64,000 nucleotides of DNA from Elusimicrobiota bacterium (GCA_026388095.1 JAPLKL010000064.1:42271-106270), one strand, 5' to 3'; positions 16,951 through 26,376 are shown, counted from the stretch's first letter. A program made the numbers and translations. Notes: generated from the sequence alone by a model not told the origin.

Positions 16951-18188
16951 TTGGGACGCCTCCGAAGGTAGAGCGCCGGCACAAAGCCCAGGCGCGACAA
17001 TTCCCGGGACAGCCCCCAGGCCCTGGTGTTGGCGCGGGTCAGGAGGTTGGCCAGGTTGTTGGCCAGGCGCACGGCCCCTTCGAAGCCGAGGTCGGGCTCC
17101 GGGGTCAGGCAGTGTCTGTCGAAGCAGGGGTAGGTGAATTCATACACCGGGACGCGCTCGCCGTGCCGGTATTTCTCCACGGAGCTGCCCACGATGAGGT
17201 CCGCCTCGCCTGAGCCGCGGGCCTCCTCCGGGCGGTCGCTGGCCCGCACCCAGGCCGGCCGCATGCCCAGGTCGCGGAGGAATTCGACCAAGGCCGGCAG
17301 CTTCTGGGATTCGGCGCACACGCCCACGCGCTTGCCCAGGCACGCCGCGCGCAAGGCCTGGATGCGCGGCACCGCCAGGCGCAGTTGCGCCGAGATGTAG
17401 GCCTCCGCGGCCTTGGCCCGGCCCGTGGCCTTACCCAGCTTGCGCAGGAAGGCGCTGCTGCCTCCGAGCCCGATGGGATAGACCGCATGGACCGTGCTCT
17501 GGCCGTAGCGCCGGGACAGGACCTCCGCGGCCTTCAGCCCGTAGTCGAAGGCGACATTGTACTTGGCCGCCCAGGCCCGCCTGAGGCCCCGGGTCTGGCC
17601 CGGGCCCGTGAAGACCGTGTTCAAGCCCAGGCCGATGCCCTCCGCCAGCTCGCGCAGGATGCGCAGGTTGGCCAGATGGTCCTGCTCCTGCCGGTCGCAC
17701 ATGTAGCCGACCAGGTTGATGAGCTTGTTGGAAGGCGCCGCGCCCGGCTGGTCCGTGCAGAGGTCCTGCGCGATGCGCTCCAAAGCGCTGCTGAAGCCCG
17801 CCCACAGGCCGCCCCGGAAGCCCGCGCCGCCCAGCACGATGACCGCGCCGGGAGGGAAGGAATGCGCCACGTCGGCCAGGTCGTCGCCCACGATCTCCGG
17901 GACGCAGCAGGAGACCACGAAGACGCGCGCCTTGGGGGAGCGCTTGCGCAGCCGCGCGATGCGCGCCCGGAGCTTGTCCGCGCCTCCCATGACCGCGTCC
18001 GGGCCTTCCATGGCCGACGTGGTCGCCCGGCCGTGGTCGAAGCCCATCAGGTCGTGGGCGCAGGCGGCGTAGAGCGCCATCTTCATGCAGCCGGCCGGGC
18101 CGTGGAACACGACGGCGGAGTCCCGGATGGGGTGGGCGGCGAAGAAGGCGCCCAAGATGGAGCAGGTGTGGACGCAGTCCTCGTTCAT
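16947..18188 (-). CDS. NifD/K-like (nitrogenase component 1 family) protein, pair 2
   Basis: This 413-residue protein is clearly of the NifD/K fold. HGPAGC (C34), TSAMEGPDAVMGG, then VSCCVPEIVGDDL (C94/C95) match the P-cluster and switch regions of NifK/NifN. FTGPGQTRGLRRAW lies in the middle nucleotide-fold domain. It is shorter than NifD or NifK (about 450-520), nearer BchN/BchB and CfbD. Conserved ligands for a FeMo-type cofactor are not evident. It overlaps its partner at 18185-19192 by ATGA, and the NifH-like gene is just upstream. It probably forms the catalytic component with that partner. Confidence 0.88.
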   Translation of the reverse strand: MNEDCVHTCSILGAFFAAHPIRDSAVVFHGPAGCMKMALYAACAHDLMGFDHGRATTSAMEGPDAVMGGADKLRARIARLRKRSPKARVFVVSCCVPEIVGDDLADVAHSFPPGAVIVLGGAGFRGGLWAGFSSALERIAQDLCTDQPGAAPSNKLINLVGYMCDRQEQDHLANLRILRELAEGIGLGLNTVFTGPGQTRGLRRAWAAKYNVAFDYGLKAAEVLSRRYGQSTVHAVYPIGLGGSSAFLRKLGKATGRAKAAEAYISAQLRLAVPRIQALRAACLGKRVGVCAESQKLPALVEFLRDLGMRPAWVRASDRPEEARGSGEADLIVGSSVEKYRHGERVPVYEFTYPCFDRHCLTPEPDLGFEGAVRLANNLANLLTRANTRAWGLSRELSRLGFVPALYLRRRPK

Positions 18189-19192
18189 GCGGGCCTCTCT
18201 GGCCGCCGGCAGTACGGCCCGTATCTCGCGAAGAAGCGCGAGCCCAGCTCGGCCTCCAGCTCTCCGGCCAGCTCGCGCATCCCCGAATACATCAGAAAAG
18301 AGCCGGGCGGCCGCACGTCGAGCATGGGCGGCCGCGGCCCGGCCCAGGCCAGGCTCCGGCCGCGCAGGCCCGGATGCTCTTCGGCCAGCCGGCGCAGCTC
18401 GCGGCGCCGCCACACCTCCACGAGCGCGGCGCGGCGGGTCCCTCCGCCGCAGGCCTCCACCATGAGCCGGAACATGCGGCTGGTCGCGGCTAGGCCCGAG
18501 GGCCTGGGCACCAGGATATAGGGCGTGCCGAACCTCTCTTTCATCCAAAGCCCGGCCCTGCGTCCCGGGTCGTCGTCTACGATGACGTTGAGCGCGGCCC
18601 GGGGCGCCCGCGCGAGCTCCGCCAGCGATGGGGTCCCGGTCAATATCGCGTTGAGCCGGATATCCAGAGCGGAGAGACAGCGCGCGAGCTCGTCGCGGAC
18701 GCCACGATAGTCGGCCCACGGGAAGGCCAGGAAATTGACGCTGCCCGCGCCGCGGCGGCCCGGCTTCATGAACCCCTCGACCAAAGCCTTGAACACGTCG
18801 ACCGCCGGGTCTCCCGCGCCGCGGTCCACCAGGCCGGAGGTGGGCAGGAAGATGATGGGCACGCCCAGCCGCGCCGCGGCCTGGGCGCAGACGGCGCGGG
18901 CGTCGTCGCCGATGAGCTCGCTGACGCAGGTCCCCAGCACGAAGATCAGCTCCGGCCGGGAGCGCTTGCGCACGGCCGCGAGCTTCGCGGCCAGAGCGTC
19001 CTCCCCGCCCATGATGGCGTCCATCTCGCTGAGGTCCGTCGCGCAGTAGTCGCCCGCCGCCCCTTGGGGGCGGGAGGGCAAAGAGAAATCGGCGCCGCAG
19101 CCGTTGGGGCCGTGCACGATGACGGCCACCGGCCCGGCGATGCAGGTGAGGGTCTGCCAGGCGTAGCGCATCACGCAGCAGGATTCCGACAT
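18185..19192 (-). CDS. Short NifD/K-like protein, pair 2
   Basis: This 335-residue protein keeps the N-terminal half of the component 1 signature: HGPNGC (C32), DYCATDLSEMDAIMGGED (C50) and GTCVSELIGDDA (C89). It is much shorter than NifD or NifK because the C-terminal domain is reduced. ATG 19192 fits a short N-terminus with SESCCVM. It follows the NifH-like gene by five bases and overlaps the next NifD/K-like start by ATGA. The three form a complete reductase-plus-catalytic-component set. The shortened C-terminus makes a buried FeMo-co-type site unlikely; a P-cluster-like centre that reduces a bound organic substrate, as in DPOR or CfbCD, is a better guess. Confidence 0.85.
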   Translation of the reverse strand: MSESCCVMRYAWQTLTCIAGPVAVIVHGPNGCGADFSLPSRPQGAAGDYCATDLSEMDAIMGGEDALAAKLAAVRKRSRPELIFVLGTCVSELIGDDARAVCAQAAARLGVPIIFLPTSGLVDRGAGDPAVDVFKALVEGFMKPGRRGAGSVNFLAFPWADYRGVRDELARCLSALDIRLNAILTGTPSLAELARAPRAALNVIVDDDPGRRAGLWMKERFGTPYILVPRPSGLAATSRMFRLMVEACGGGTRRAALVEVWRRRELRRLAEEHPGLRGRSLAWAGPRPPMLDVRPPGSFLMYSGMRELAGELEAELGSRFFARYGPYCRRPERPA

Positions 19193-19197
19193 GAGTC

Positions 19198-20046
19198 CTA
19201 GCTCCCGGAGCCGGCTGCCTTCAGGATGAGGTCGTCGAGCTCCCGGTCTCCGAGGGGCTTGGGCACGATGACCCGGGGCTTGGCCTCGATGCGGTCGGCC
19301 AGGTCCCGCAGGCTGCGCCCCACGGCGGAGTCGGGCCTGTCCTCGATGATGGTCCGGCCGCGGCGCTCCGCGTCCTGCACCGCGGGGTCGTTCGGGACGA
19401 AGGCCAAGACCTGCGTGCCCAAAGCGCCCGCGAAGGCCTTGATGATCTCGCGCTCTTGCCTCGTGTTCCTCAGGTTGCCGATGATCCCGGCCAGCCTCGT
19501 CGCGCTGCGCCGCGCGTGCCGCTGGATGGCCCGGGTGATGTTGTTGGCCGCGTAGAGGGACATGAACTCGCCCGAGACCACGAGGTAGACCTCGTCCGCG
19601 TAGCCCTCGCGGATGGGGACCGCGAAGCCGCCGCACACCACGTCTCCGAGCACGTCGTAGGCGATGTAGTCGTAGCCGGCGCTGTAGACGCCCAGGCGCG
19701 TCATGATCTCGATGGCCAGGATGATGCCGCGGCCGGCGCAGCCCACGCCCGGCTCCGGCCCGCCGGTCTCCACGCAATGCACGCCCGAAAATCCCCGGTG
19801 CACGAAGTCCTTGGCGCGCAGGGCCGTGGTGGACCGGCACTTCGAGAGGCCGAGCACGCTGGGCAGCCGGCGGCCGTGGAGGAGCAGCCGGCAGGAGTCG
19901 GCCTTCGGGTCGCAGCCGACCTGCAGGACCGGATGCCCCCGCTGGGCCAAAACGGCCGAAAGGTTGGCCGTGATCGTGGACTTGCCGATGCCGCCCTTGC
20001 CGTAGAAAGCGATCTGCCGCGGCCGCTTGTTCATCCTCGCGCGCAT
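19198..20046 (-). CDS. NifH-like reductase (nitrogenase iron protein family)
   Basis: This 282-residue protein has all hallmarks of the iron protein: P-loop GKGGIGKST (16-24), CDPKAD (45-50), C103 in GVGCAGRG and C138 in YDVLGDVVCGGFA. The two cysteines bridge a [4Fe-4S] cluster between subunits, and the Arg after CAG matches the ADP-ribosylation site of NifH. It should hydrolyse MgATP and pass single electrons to the NifD/K-like pair just downstream, perhaps also to the pair at 3.7-6.9 kb. ATG 20046 is used; ATG 20034, preceded by GAGG, is an alternative. It lies four bases after the double radical SAM gene. Sequence alone does not place it among NifH, BchL, CfbC or other clades. Confidence 0.93.
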   Translation of the reverse strand: MRARMNKRPRQIAFYGKGGIGKSTITANLSAVLAQRGHPVLQVGCDPKADSCRLLLHGRRLPSVLGLSKCRSTTALRAKDFVHRGFSGVHCVETGGPEPGVGCAGRGIILAIEIMTRLGVYSAGYDYIAYDVLGDVVCGGFAVPIREGYADEVYLVVSGEFMSLYAANNITRAIQRHARRSATRLAGIIGNLRNTRQEREIIKAFAGALGTQVLAFVPNDPAVQDAERRGRTIIEDRPDSAVGRSLRDLADRIEAKPRVIVPKPLGDRELDDLILKAAGSGS

Positions 20047-20050
20047 GATA

Positions 20051-22348
20051 TCAAGTATATCTAATCGGCTTGCAGCCTTTGAGGCCGAAACGGGCCGCGT
20101 ACTCCTTGGGCAAGCCCAGGCAGCAGCGGTCGAAAGCGCAGCCGCGGCAGGCCCGCGCTTTGACGTAGCCCTTGGAGAAGTCCTCGTACCCGGTCTCATG
20201 CCCCAGGGGCCGGTAGCGCCTCACCTTCTCTTCCCGGAACTCCGCGGGCACCGCGCAAGGCGGGAAAGAAGCATGGGTGGCGCTCAAGGGGCTCTGCACC
20301 GCGATGCCCTGTCCGCTCAGTAGGCGCATCGCCTTCACCAGTTCGGGGACCAGCGTGCCATAGGGGACCAGATAGGAGGCCGCGGCCGGCCTGTGCTCGG
20401 GGCAGGTCAAGGACGAGAAGTGGACCTGGACCTTGTCGTTGGCGCCGATCATCCGCGCCAGCCGCTCGGAGTAGGCTTCCAGCTGCCCGACGTTCCGGCT
20501 GTTGATGACGATGTTGACGATCACGCGGTGGCCGGCGGCAATCAAGGACTCCAGGCCGCGCACCGCCGCGGGCAGCATGCCCCGCGTGCCGGTCAGCTCG
20601 TCGTACAAAGCCGGCTCGAGCGCGTGCAGCGAGACGAAGAACACGAGCTTGGGGTCCGGGCGGAATCCCTTCAGATAGGACGCCTTGGCGAAGGCGACGG
20701 CGTTGGTCTGGACCCTGACCTGCGCGAAGCGCTTCATGCCCAGGAGCAGCCGGACCAAAGCCGGGAGCTCCGGCCTCAGGGTCGGCTCGCCGCCCGTGAG
20801 CGTGAACTGCGCGCCGCAGAACAGCTCCGCGGCCGCCTTGAAGGCCAGCTCCAGCTCACGGGCGGCCGGCTCCCGGGCCGGCCTGGGAGCGGAGCAGAAC
20901 GGGCAGCGCTGGTTGCAGCGGGAGGTGCAGCGGACCAGCACCTCGCCCGGCACATAGGAGCCGGCCTCGTGCCGCTCCACGCTCAGGAAGGGGAAACGGT
21001 CCTGGACCAGGTCGAGGAGCCGGCTCTTGGCCGAGGCGATGGTGTGCCCCCCCTCCGGCCCCTTGATGAGGAGCGGAGAGCTCGCGCGCAGACGCCGCAG
21101 GAACGCCAGCGCCCCCTGAAGCTCCTTGCGCCCCCAGCCGGGCCCGCTCCACAGGTAGGGGATGCCCTGCGGCATGGTGCGCAGGCCCAGGCGCCGCGCC
21201 TTGCGGTGCATCGCGGTTCCCGGGAACACCTGCAAAAGAGAGACGAGCGCCGCGGCCATGGGGGTAGCGCGGTCCTGCGCCAGGCCGTCGAGGTAGCGCA
21301 TGGTCCGCTTGAAGCCGGCGAGGGTGTCGCCCGGCATGCCGAGGATCACGCCGACCGAGGGCGGCTTGATGTCCCGCAGGAGCCGCAGCGCGCTTTCAAA
21401 GCGCCTCCGGTCGAAGGGCTTGCGGCCGGCGAGCCGCAAAGCGGGCGCGCTCAAGGTCTCCATGCCCAGCAGAACCTGGCCGGAGGGGATCTCCGAAAGC
21501 CAGCGGGCCTGCTCTTGGTCCAGCAGCTCGTAGCGCAGGTTGTAGGTGAAGGTCAGCCGGCCTTTGGGATCGGCCTTCTTGAGCGCGCGCACGAACCTGC
21601 GCAAGGTGCTGGTCTCGTAGTTGATGGCCGAATCCACGATGGTGAGGTTGGTCATCCCACGGGCCGCGGCCCAGCGCAGCTCGGCCGCGATCCTCTCTTG
21701 CGAGTGCACCCGGCGGAGCTTCGCCGAGTTCCAGGCGCAGTAGCCGCAGTCGTTGGGGCAGCCCCTGGCCAGCTCCAGCATCATGCCGTCCTTGGGGGGA
21801 TTCAAAATGCCTGCCAGATAGGGCGAGGGGATGCGGTCGATATCCGCCAAAGGGCCTCCGACAGCGGCGTCGGGCCGCAGGCCCGCCTTGAGCCAGCGCG
21901 CCAGCGGGACCTCGGCCTCGCCCGCTATGGCGACATCCACGCCGGGCTGCGCCGCGGCCGGGGGCCGGCCGCCCAGGACCGTGATCAGCGAGGGCTTCCT
22001 CGCCTTGAGCAGTCGGCAGGCCTCGAGCGCCGCCGCGAAGTTCCAGCAGTAGCCGGAGAAGCAGACCGCGGCCGGGTTCCCGCGCAGCAGGTCCTCGACC
22101 GCGCCCAACGGCAGGACGGCCTCCTCGCGCGAGCCGCCGGAGCGGTCCGCGATGTTCACGACCCGGATGTCGTAGCGCGCCCGGATGCCGGGGATCGAGT
22201 CGCAGTAGGCTTTCAGATAAGCCGTGCCCAGGCTGTAGGGCTCGCTGGCCAAAGCGTCGATGTAGGCGCCGGGCTCCGGCCGGCCGGCGCCGCGCCTGGG
22301 GAAGGCCCGGAAAAGGCCGACGAGCTTGATGACCTTTCTGGCGCTCAT
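20051..22348 (-). CDS. Double radical SAM protein (1)
   Basis: This 765-residue protein contains two complete radical SAM domains. The first half has a Rossmann-like domain (about 1-160) and a cluster motif at C197, C201 and C204 (CPNDCGYC), with LGMPGDTLAGF. The second half has C478, C482 and C485 (CNQRCPFC), TGGEPTLRPEL for SAM binding, and a C-terminal cysteine group (CRGCAFDRCCLGLPKEY) like a SPASM/twitch auxiliary cluster. Thus a B12-type radical SAM enzyme is fused to a SPASM-like one. The two would share substrate or act in sequence. It is coupled by ATGA to another double radical SAM gene upstream and precedes the NifH-like gene by four bases. Confidence 0.85.
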   Translation of the reverse strand: MSARKVIKLVGLFRAFPRRGAGRPEPGAYIDALASEPYSLGTAYLKAYCDSIPGIRARYDIRVVNIADRSGGSREEAVLPLGAVEDLLRGNPAAVCFSGYCWNFAAALEACRLLKARKPSLITVLGGRPPAAAQPGVDVAIAGEAEVPLARWLKAGLRPDAAVGGPLADIDRIPSPYLAGILNPPKDGMMLELARGCPNDCGYCAWNSAKLRRVHSQERIAAELRWAAARGMTNLTIVDSAINYETSTLRRFVRALKKADPKGRLTFTYNLRYELLDQEQARWLSEIPSGQVLLGMETLSAPALRLAGRKPFDRRRFESALRLLRDIKPPSVGVILGMPGDTLAGFKRTMRYLDGLAQDRATPMAAALVSLLQVFPGTAMHRKARRLGLRTMPQGIPYLWSGPGWGRKELQGALAFLRRLRASSPLLIKGPEGGHTIASAKSRLLDLVQDRFPFLSVERHEAGSYVPGEVLVRCTSRCNQRCPFCSAPRPAREPAARELELAFKAAAELFCGAQFTLTGGEPTLRPELPALVRLLLGMKRFAQVRVQTNAVAFAKASYLKGFRPDPKLVFFVSLHALEPALYDELTGTRGMLPAAVRGLESLIAAGHRVIVNIVINSRNVGQLEAYSERLARMIGANDKVQVHFSSLTCPEHRPAAASYLVPYGTLVPELVKAMRLLSGQGIAVQSPLSATHASFPPCAVPAEFREEKVRRYRPLGHETGYEDFSKGYVKARACRGCAFDRCCLGLPKEYAARFGLKGCKPIRYT

Positions 22349-24552
22349 CTGCGGGCGGCCTTCTGCCGGTAGTACCGCTCGTACTCCTGCCTGTAGAAGC
22401 CGAGGCAGGCGATGTAATCGGTGCAGAGGAGGCATTCCTCCGGCTTGCTCTTGAGCGGCCTGATCCGGCCCAGTTGGAACACGGGCAGCGGCGCCAGCTT
22501 GTCCCGGAACCCGGCGGGCATCAGGCAGAACGGCATGCCCTGGACGGAGATGTCCAGGTCCGCGAACTGGCTCAAAGCTTCGCTGAGCACCGGCCGGGCC
22601 GCGGCGAACGGGAGGATGAGGGCCGGGTCGGAGGCGACCTTGCCCAGCGGCGCGGGGAAGCGCAGGTGGATCGAGCGCAGCCCCAGGTCCTTCAGGAAAC
22701 CGATGGTGGCCACGAGCGTGGGCAAAGTCTGCGCGGTGATGCGGATGGTGACGTCCAGGTGCTCCAGCCCGGCCGCCCGGAGGTTCCTGATGCCCGCCAC
22801 CGTCTGCACGAAGCTGCCGGGCACGTTGGTGACCGCGTCGTGGACGTCCGGCCGCAGGGAGTTCAGCGCGGTGCTGACCTGGTTCATGCCGCCGCCCACG
22901 ATCCTCTCGGCCAGGTGCTTGTAGACGAAGCTCCGCGCGTTCGTGGCCAGGCAGCGCCGCACATAGCCCGCGGCGCGCCCCGCTCCGGCCAGCTTCACCA
23001 GAAGTCCGGGCTCCAGCGTGGGCTCCCCGCCCAGGACGAGCAGGTCCCGGGCGCCTGCCTGCTTGCGCTCGCGCAGGCGGCGCAGCAGCTGCCGCGCCCC
23101 GGCATTGCCTTGGCCCAGGAGGCCGGCGACCTCGCAGTGCCGGCAGGAGTTGTTGCAGGGCAGGCCCAAGTCCAGGACGCAGACGGTATCCAAAGCGTCG
23201 AGCACGTGCTTGAAGAGCTCTTTCATGCGCAGCACGTCCTGCGGGGTGAAGCGGTCGGTCTTGATCACCGGGCGCTGCTCCAGCGCCCAGCCCATGAGCT
23301 TGTCGGGATGCTCGGCGAACCAGCCCTTATCTTCGCAGGACCGGTACAGCGCGGTGCCCCGGAACGGTATGGCGTGCTGCAGCAGCGGCCAGGCCCCGTG
23401 GATCTCGTAGAGCGCCTGGGCGAACTCCAGCGTGCGGTTCATCTGCTTCTTGTCCTCGCCGGGCATGCCGATGATGTAGTGCACCTGGCTGGGCAGGCCG
23501 ACGGCCTGGCAGTCCTTGACCGTCTGGATCACTGATTTGAGGTCGAGCCGCTTGTCCACGATGCCGGAGAGCACGCGCGGGTCGCCCGATTCCGCGGAGA
23601 CCGTGAGCTTGGTGTTGCCGGCCCGCTTGATGCGCCCGATGTCCTCCTTGGTGAGGCGGTCGGCCCGGAAGCCGTTGACCGCGTCCCAGGCGATGTTCTT
23701 GGCCGCGAGGAACCTGGTGAGCCGCTGGAACCGGTCCGCCTCCAGGTTGATGTTGTTGTCCAGGAAGAAGAACCGCTCCACCTTGAAGCGCCGGCGCAAG
23801 TCCAGGATCATCTTCTTGAGGTAGCCGACCGAGTGTCCGCGCCAGGGCATGCCCAGGACCTGCTGGGTGCAGAAACTGCAGGAGTACTTGCAGCCCCGGC
23901 TGGTCATGAGGGCCAGGAAGCGCTCGGGCTTGTGGTACTCGTGCACCAGGTCGAGGCGCACGGCGTCGGCCAGCGCGGACTGGTAGTTGTCCATGTCCAG
24001 CAGGTCGTAGGCCGGATAGGGCAGCTCGTCGAGGTCCGCGATGGGCGCGGCCGGGGCTTTCTTGCCGGCCAGCGCGGCGATGAGCTTGAAGTCGGCCTCG
24101 CCGGTGAGCACCGAGTCGAGCTGGGGGACCTGCTTCATGAGCTTCTGGGGGTCGTAGGGGAAGTAGTTCATCCCGCACACGTAGCAGTCAACGGCCATGA
24201 TGCGCGCCTTGGGATAAGACCGCCGGGCGGCTTCGGCGACCTCCTTAAAATAGGTCTCGTGGAGCTTGTACACGTCGGAGAACATGGTGATGACGAGCAC
24301 GACCACGTCGGCCTGGCGCCGCTTCATCTCAGCCTCGATGTCGACGAGCTCGGCCCCCACGTGGAAGAGTCCGTCGGAGATCGGCCGGTAGTTGAGGCGC
24401 GGCCGCAGATACAGGGCGTCCAGGACCGAGACCTCGTGGCCTTGGGCGCGCGCCAGGGCGGCGTTGGTGAGCATCCCGATGTTGGAGAACATGGGATAGT
24501 GCGCGAAGACCTTGGGGAGCTGGATCGGCGGGCTGACGAAGAGGATCTTCAT
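22345..24552 (-). CDS. Double radical SAM protein (2)
   Basis: This 735-residue protein has the same double design as its downstream neighbour. It starts MKILFVSPPIQLPKVF, a typical cobalamin-binding-domain start. The first cluster motif is C221, C225, C228 (CKYSCSFC) with IIGMPGEDKKQ. The second is C466, C470, C473 (CNNSCRHC) with VLGGEPTLEPGL. The C-terminus has EECLLCTDYIACLGFYRQEY, another possible auxiliary cluster site. Its partner shares the same order of domains but little obvious sequence, so the fusion is old or arose twice. The start overlaps the preceding stop by ATGA. Confidence 0.85.
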   Translation of the reverse strand: MKILFVSPPIQLPKVFAHYPMFSNIGMLTNAALARAQGHEVSVLDALYLRPRLNYRPISDGLFHVGAELVDIEAEMKRRQADVVVLVITMFSDVYKLHETYFKEVAEAARRSYPKARIMAVDCYVCGMNYFPYDPQKLMKQVPQLDSVLTGEADFKLIAALAGKKAPAAPIADLDELPYPAYDLLDMDNYQSALADAVRLDLVHEYHKPERFLALMTSRGCKYSCSFCTQQVLGMPWRGHSVGYLKKMILDLRRRFKVERFFFLDNNINLEADRFQRLTRFLAAKNIAWDAVNGFRADRLTKEDIGRIKRAGNTKLTVSAESGDPRVLSGIVDKRLDLKSVIQTVKDCQAVGLPSQVHYIIGMPGEDKKQMNRTLEFAQALYEIHGAWPLLQHAIPFRGTALYRSCEDKGWFAEHPDKLMGWALEQRPVIKTDRFTPQDVLRMKELFKHVLDALDTVCVLDLGLPCNNSCRHCEVAGLLGQGNAGARQLLRRLRERKQAGARDLLVLGGEPTLEPGLLVKLAGAGRAAGYVRRCLATNARSFVYKHLAERIVGGGMNQVSTALNSLRPDVHDAVTNVPGSFVQTVAGIRNLRAAGLEHLDVTIRITAQTLPTLVATIGFLKDLGLRSIHLRFPAPLGKVASDPALILPFAAARPVLSEALSQFADLDISVQGMPFCLMPAGFRDKLAPLPVFQLGRIRPLKSKPEECLLCTDYIACLGFYRQEYERYYRQKAARR

Positions 24553-26372
24553 TCTTCGGGGATCTTGATCAGCTTCAGGAGCCACTGGTTGCTGGTCCCG
24601 GGCCGCACCGGCCGGTGGGTGTTCAGCTTCAGCGGCAAGCCCTTCTTCCGGATGAACTCGAGCACCTGCTCGGAGCTCCAGTTGCGGTAATGCTCGAAGC
24701 CCGGCCCCGCGGCGCGGCGGGCGCGCCGCGTCTGTTCCTTGGAGCGCAGGAGCCCGAAGGGCACGCATTCCGCGATGACCACGATGCCGAAATCCCGCAC
24801 CAGCGCGGTCATCGCGGCGAAGGCCTGCTCCAGGTCCCGGAAGTGGTTGAGCGAGCGCAGCGCGAAGATGTAGTCGAAGTAGCCGTCCTGGAACGAGAAG
24901 TCCTCGATGGGCGAATCGTGGACCCGCGCCCGCGGATGCCGCTTCTTGAGCTGGGCCAGCGCCCGGGCGTCCACGTCGAGGCCGTGGTACTCGATCTTGC
25001 CCTCGGCCAGCAGCTTCTCCACCGTGTCCCGGTAGAAGCGCAGGTCGCCGCAGCCGATGTCCAGCACCCGGCCGGAGAGCCTGCGGATCTCCTGCCTCAG
25101 CCAGCGCTCCTCCCGCTCGAAGGGGATCCCTTCCAGCACCCCGTAGCAGACGCCGCAGCGCTCCTTCTTGGCGCAGTCCCGGCAGACCTCCTGCATGCCC
25201 AACTGCCGCACGTCGTTCTGGAAATCGTCCAGCATGGCCTTGTCCGTGATGTCCAGGTAGAGCTGCTCGCGGGAGAACTTCACCGCCTGGAGCTCGGCGT
25301 CGCTGAAGCTGCGGGTGTCGGTCCGGTAGAGGGAGAGCTTGCCCCCCCGGTCGAGGTACACGCTGCGCAAGGGGGCGTTGCCCTTGATGAGCGAGTCCCC
25401 CGGGCACGCGGTCCGGACGGGCCGGAAGCCCTTGAGCTCCCGGTCGAAGGTGTAGTCGAAGGAATTGGAGCGCACCTCTTTGAGCGGCTTGACCGCGTCG
25501 AAGGCGAAGAGCTCCACGGCCTTCCGGAACACGCCGGGGCAGGTCTGCTCAAGGGAGCACTCGCTGCAGAGCAGGGGCTGGGCGTAGTCCGCCGGAGCGG
25601 GGAGGTCCAGGCAGGTAAGCCCCTGTCCGTCCAAAGACTTGAGCCGGTCCGCGCCCAGCCCGGCTGAGGAGTCCTTCCCCATGAGGCAAAGCGGCAGGCC
25701 TTCGCAGTACGCCCGCAGGCCGGCCCTCTGGAAGGCCCGGAGCGCCTGGGCCGCGAGCTCCGCGGCCGCGTCCGGGGCCAACAGGCGCTCCTGCGCCGCC
25801 TTCCCGGACAGGCGCGGCAGCGGGTAATAGAACGTGAAATAGAGGTCCGCCTTCTTCTGTTTTGCGAGCCGCAGGAACAGCTCCGCCGGCGCGGGGTGGA
25901 ATCCCCGGATGAGCGGCAGCCGGAGCTCGACGGTCAGGCCGCGGCGCGCCAGGAGCTGCCGCGCCGCGGCCGCGGCCTGCAGGAACGCGCCCTCGGTGCG
26001 GGCCAGGGCGTCATGGCCGGCGGCGTCGGAGGAGAAGAGGTTCACGATGACGGAATCGAGCCCGTTGGCCAGCAGGGCCGAGCGCGGCTCGGGGTAGAGG
26101 AGCATCCTCGCGTTGGTCGCCAAGCCCACGGACAGCCCCTTGGACCTGGCGCAGGCGGCCAGCTCCACGATGTCCTTGCGGAGCAGCGGCTCTCCGCCCA
26201 CGAAGATGACGCGCTTGGCCCCGAGCCTGGCGGCGTCCGCGATGGCCTTCTTGATCGCCGGGGCGGGGACCACGGCCTTGGTCCCGCGGATGGGGCAGAG
26301 CACGCAATTGAGGCTGCAGAGTCCGCCGCAGTAGACGAGGGTCCCTTCTATGATCCTGCCGGAAGCGCCCAT
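24549..26372 (-). CDS. Radical SAM-methyltransferase fusion
   Basis: This 607-residue protein begins with a radical SAM domain: C19, C23 and C26 (CSLNCVLC), then FVGGEPLLRKDIVEL. Two later cysteine groups (LLCSECSLEQTCPG and CRDCAKKERCGVCYG) suggest auxiliary clusters. From about residue 435 a class I SAM methyltransferase follows (GRVLDIGCGDLRFYRDTV, then HGLDVD and IFALRSLNHFRDLEQA). One protein could thus use SAM both as radical source and methyl donor. It is coupled by ATGA to the double radical SAM gene downstream and lies four bases from the YVTN gene upstream. Substrate is unknown. Confidence 0.85.
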   Translation of the reverse strand: MGASGRIIEGTLVYCGGLCSLNCVLCPIRGTKAVVPAPAIKKAIADAARLGAKRVIFVGGEPLLRKDIVELAACARSKGLSVGLATNARMLLYPEPRSALLANGLDSVIVNLFSSDAAGHDALARTEGAFLQAAAAARQLLARRGLTVELRLPLIRGFHPAPAELFLRLAKQKKADLYFTFYYPLPRLSGKAAQERLLAPDAAAELAAQALRAFQRAGLRAYCEGLPLCLMGKDSSAGLGADRLKSLDGQGLTCLDLPAPADYAQPLLCSECSLEQTCPGVFRKAVELFAFDAVKPLKEVRSNSFDYTFDRELKGFRPVRTACPGDSLIKGNAPLRSVYLDRGGKLSLYRTDTRSFSDAELQAVKFSREQLYLDITDKAMLDDFQNDVRQLGMQEVCRDCAKKERCGVCYGVLEGIPFEREERWLRQEIRRLSGRVLDIGCGDLRFYRDTVEKLLAEGKIEYHGLDVDARALAQLKKRHPRARVHDSPIEDFSFQDGYFDYIFALRSLNHFRDLEQAFAAMTALVRDFGIVVIAECVPFGLLRSKEQTRRARRAAGPGFEHYRNWSSEQVLEFIRKKGLPLKLNTHRPVRPGTSNQWLLKLIKIPEE

Positions 26373-26376
26373 AAGC

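Noticed and set aside
15166-16971. Long open frame on the plus strand (601 codons) and several similar ones
   Set aside because: They are antisense to radical SAM and NifD/K-like genes with firm motifs and coupled starts.
12742-26372. True nitrogen fixation cluster
   Set aside because: NifH-type motifs are clear, but NifB, NifE, NifN, NifV and FeMo-co ligands are not seen, and the NifD/K-like proteins are short and divergent.
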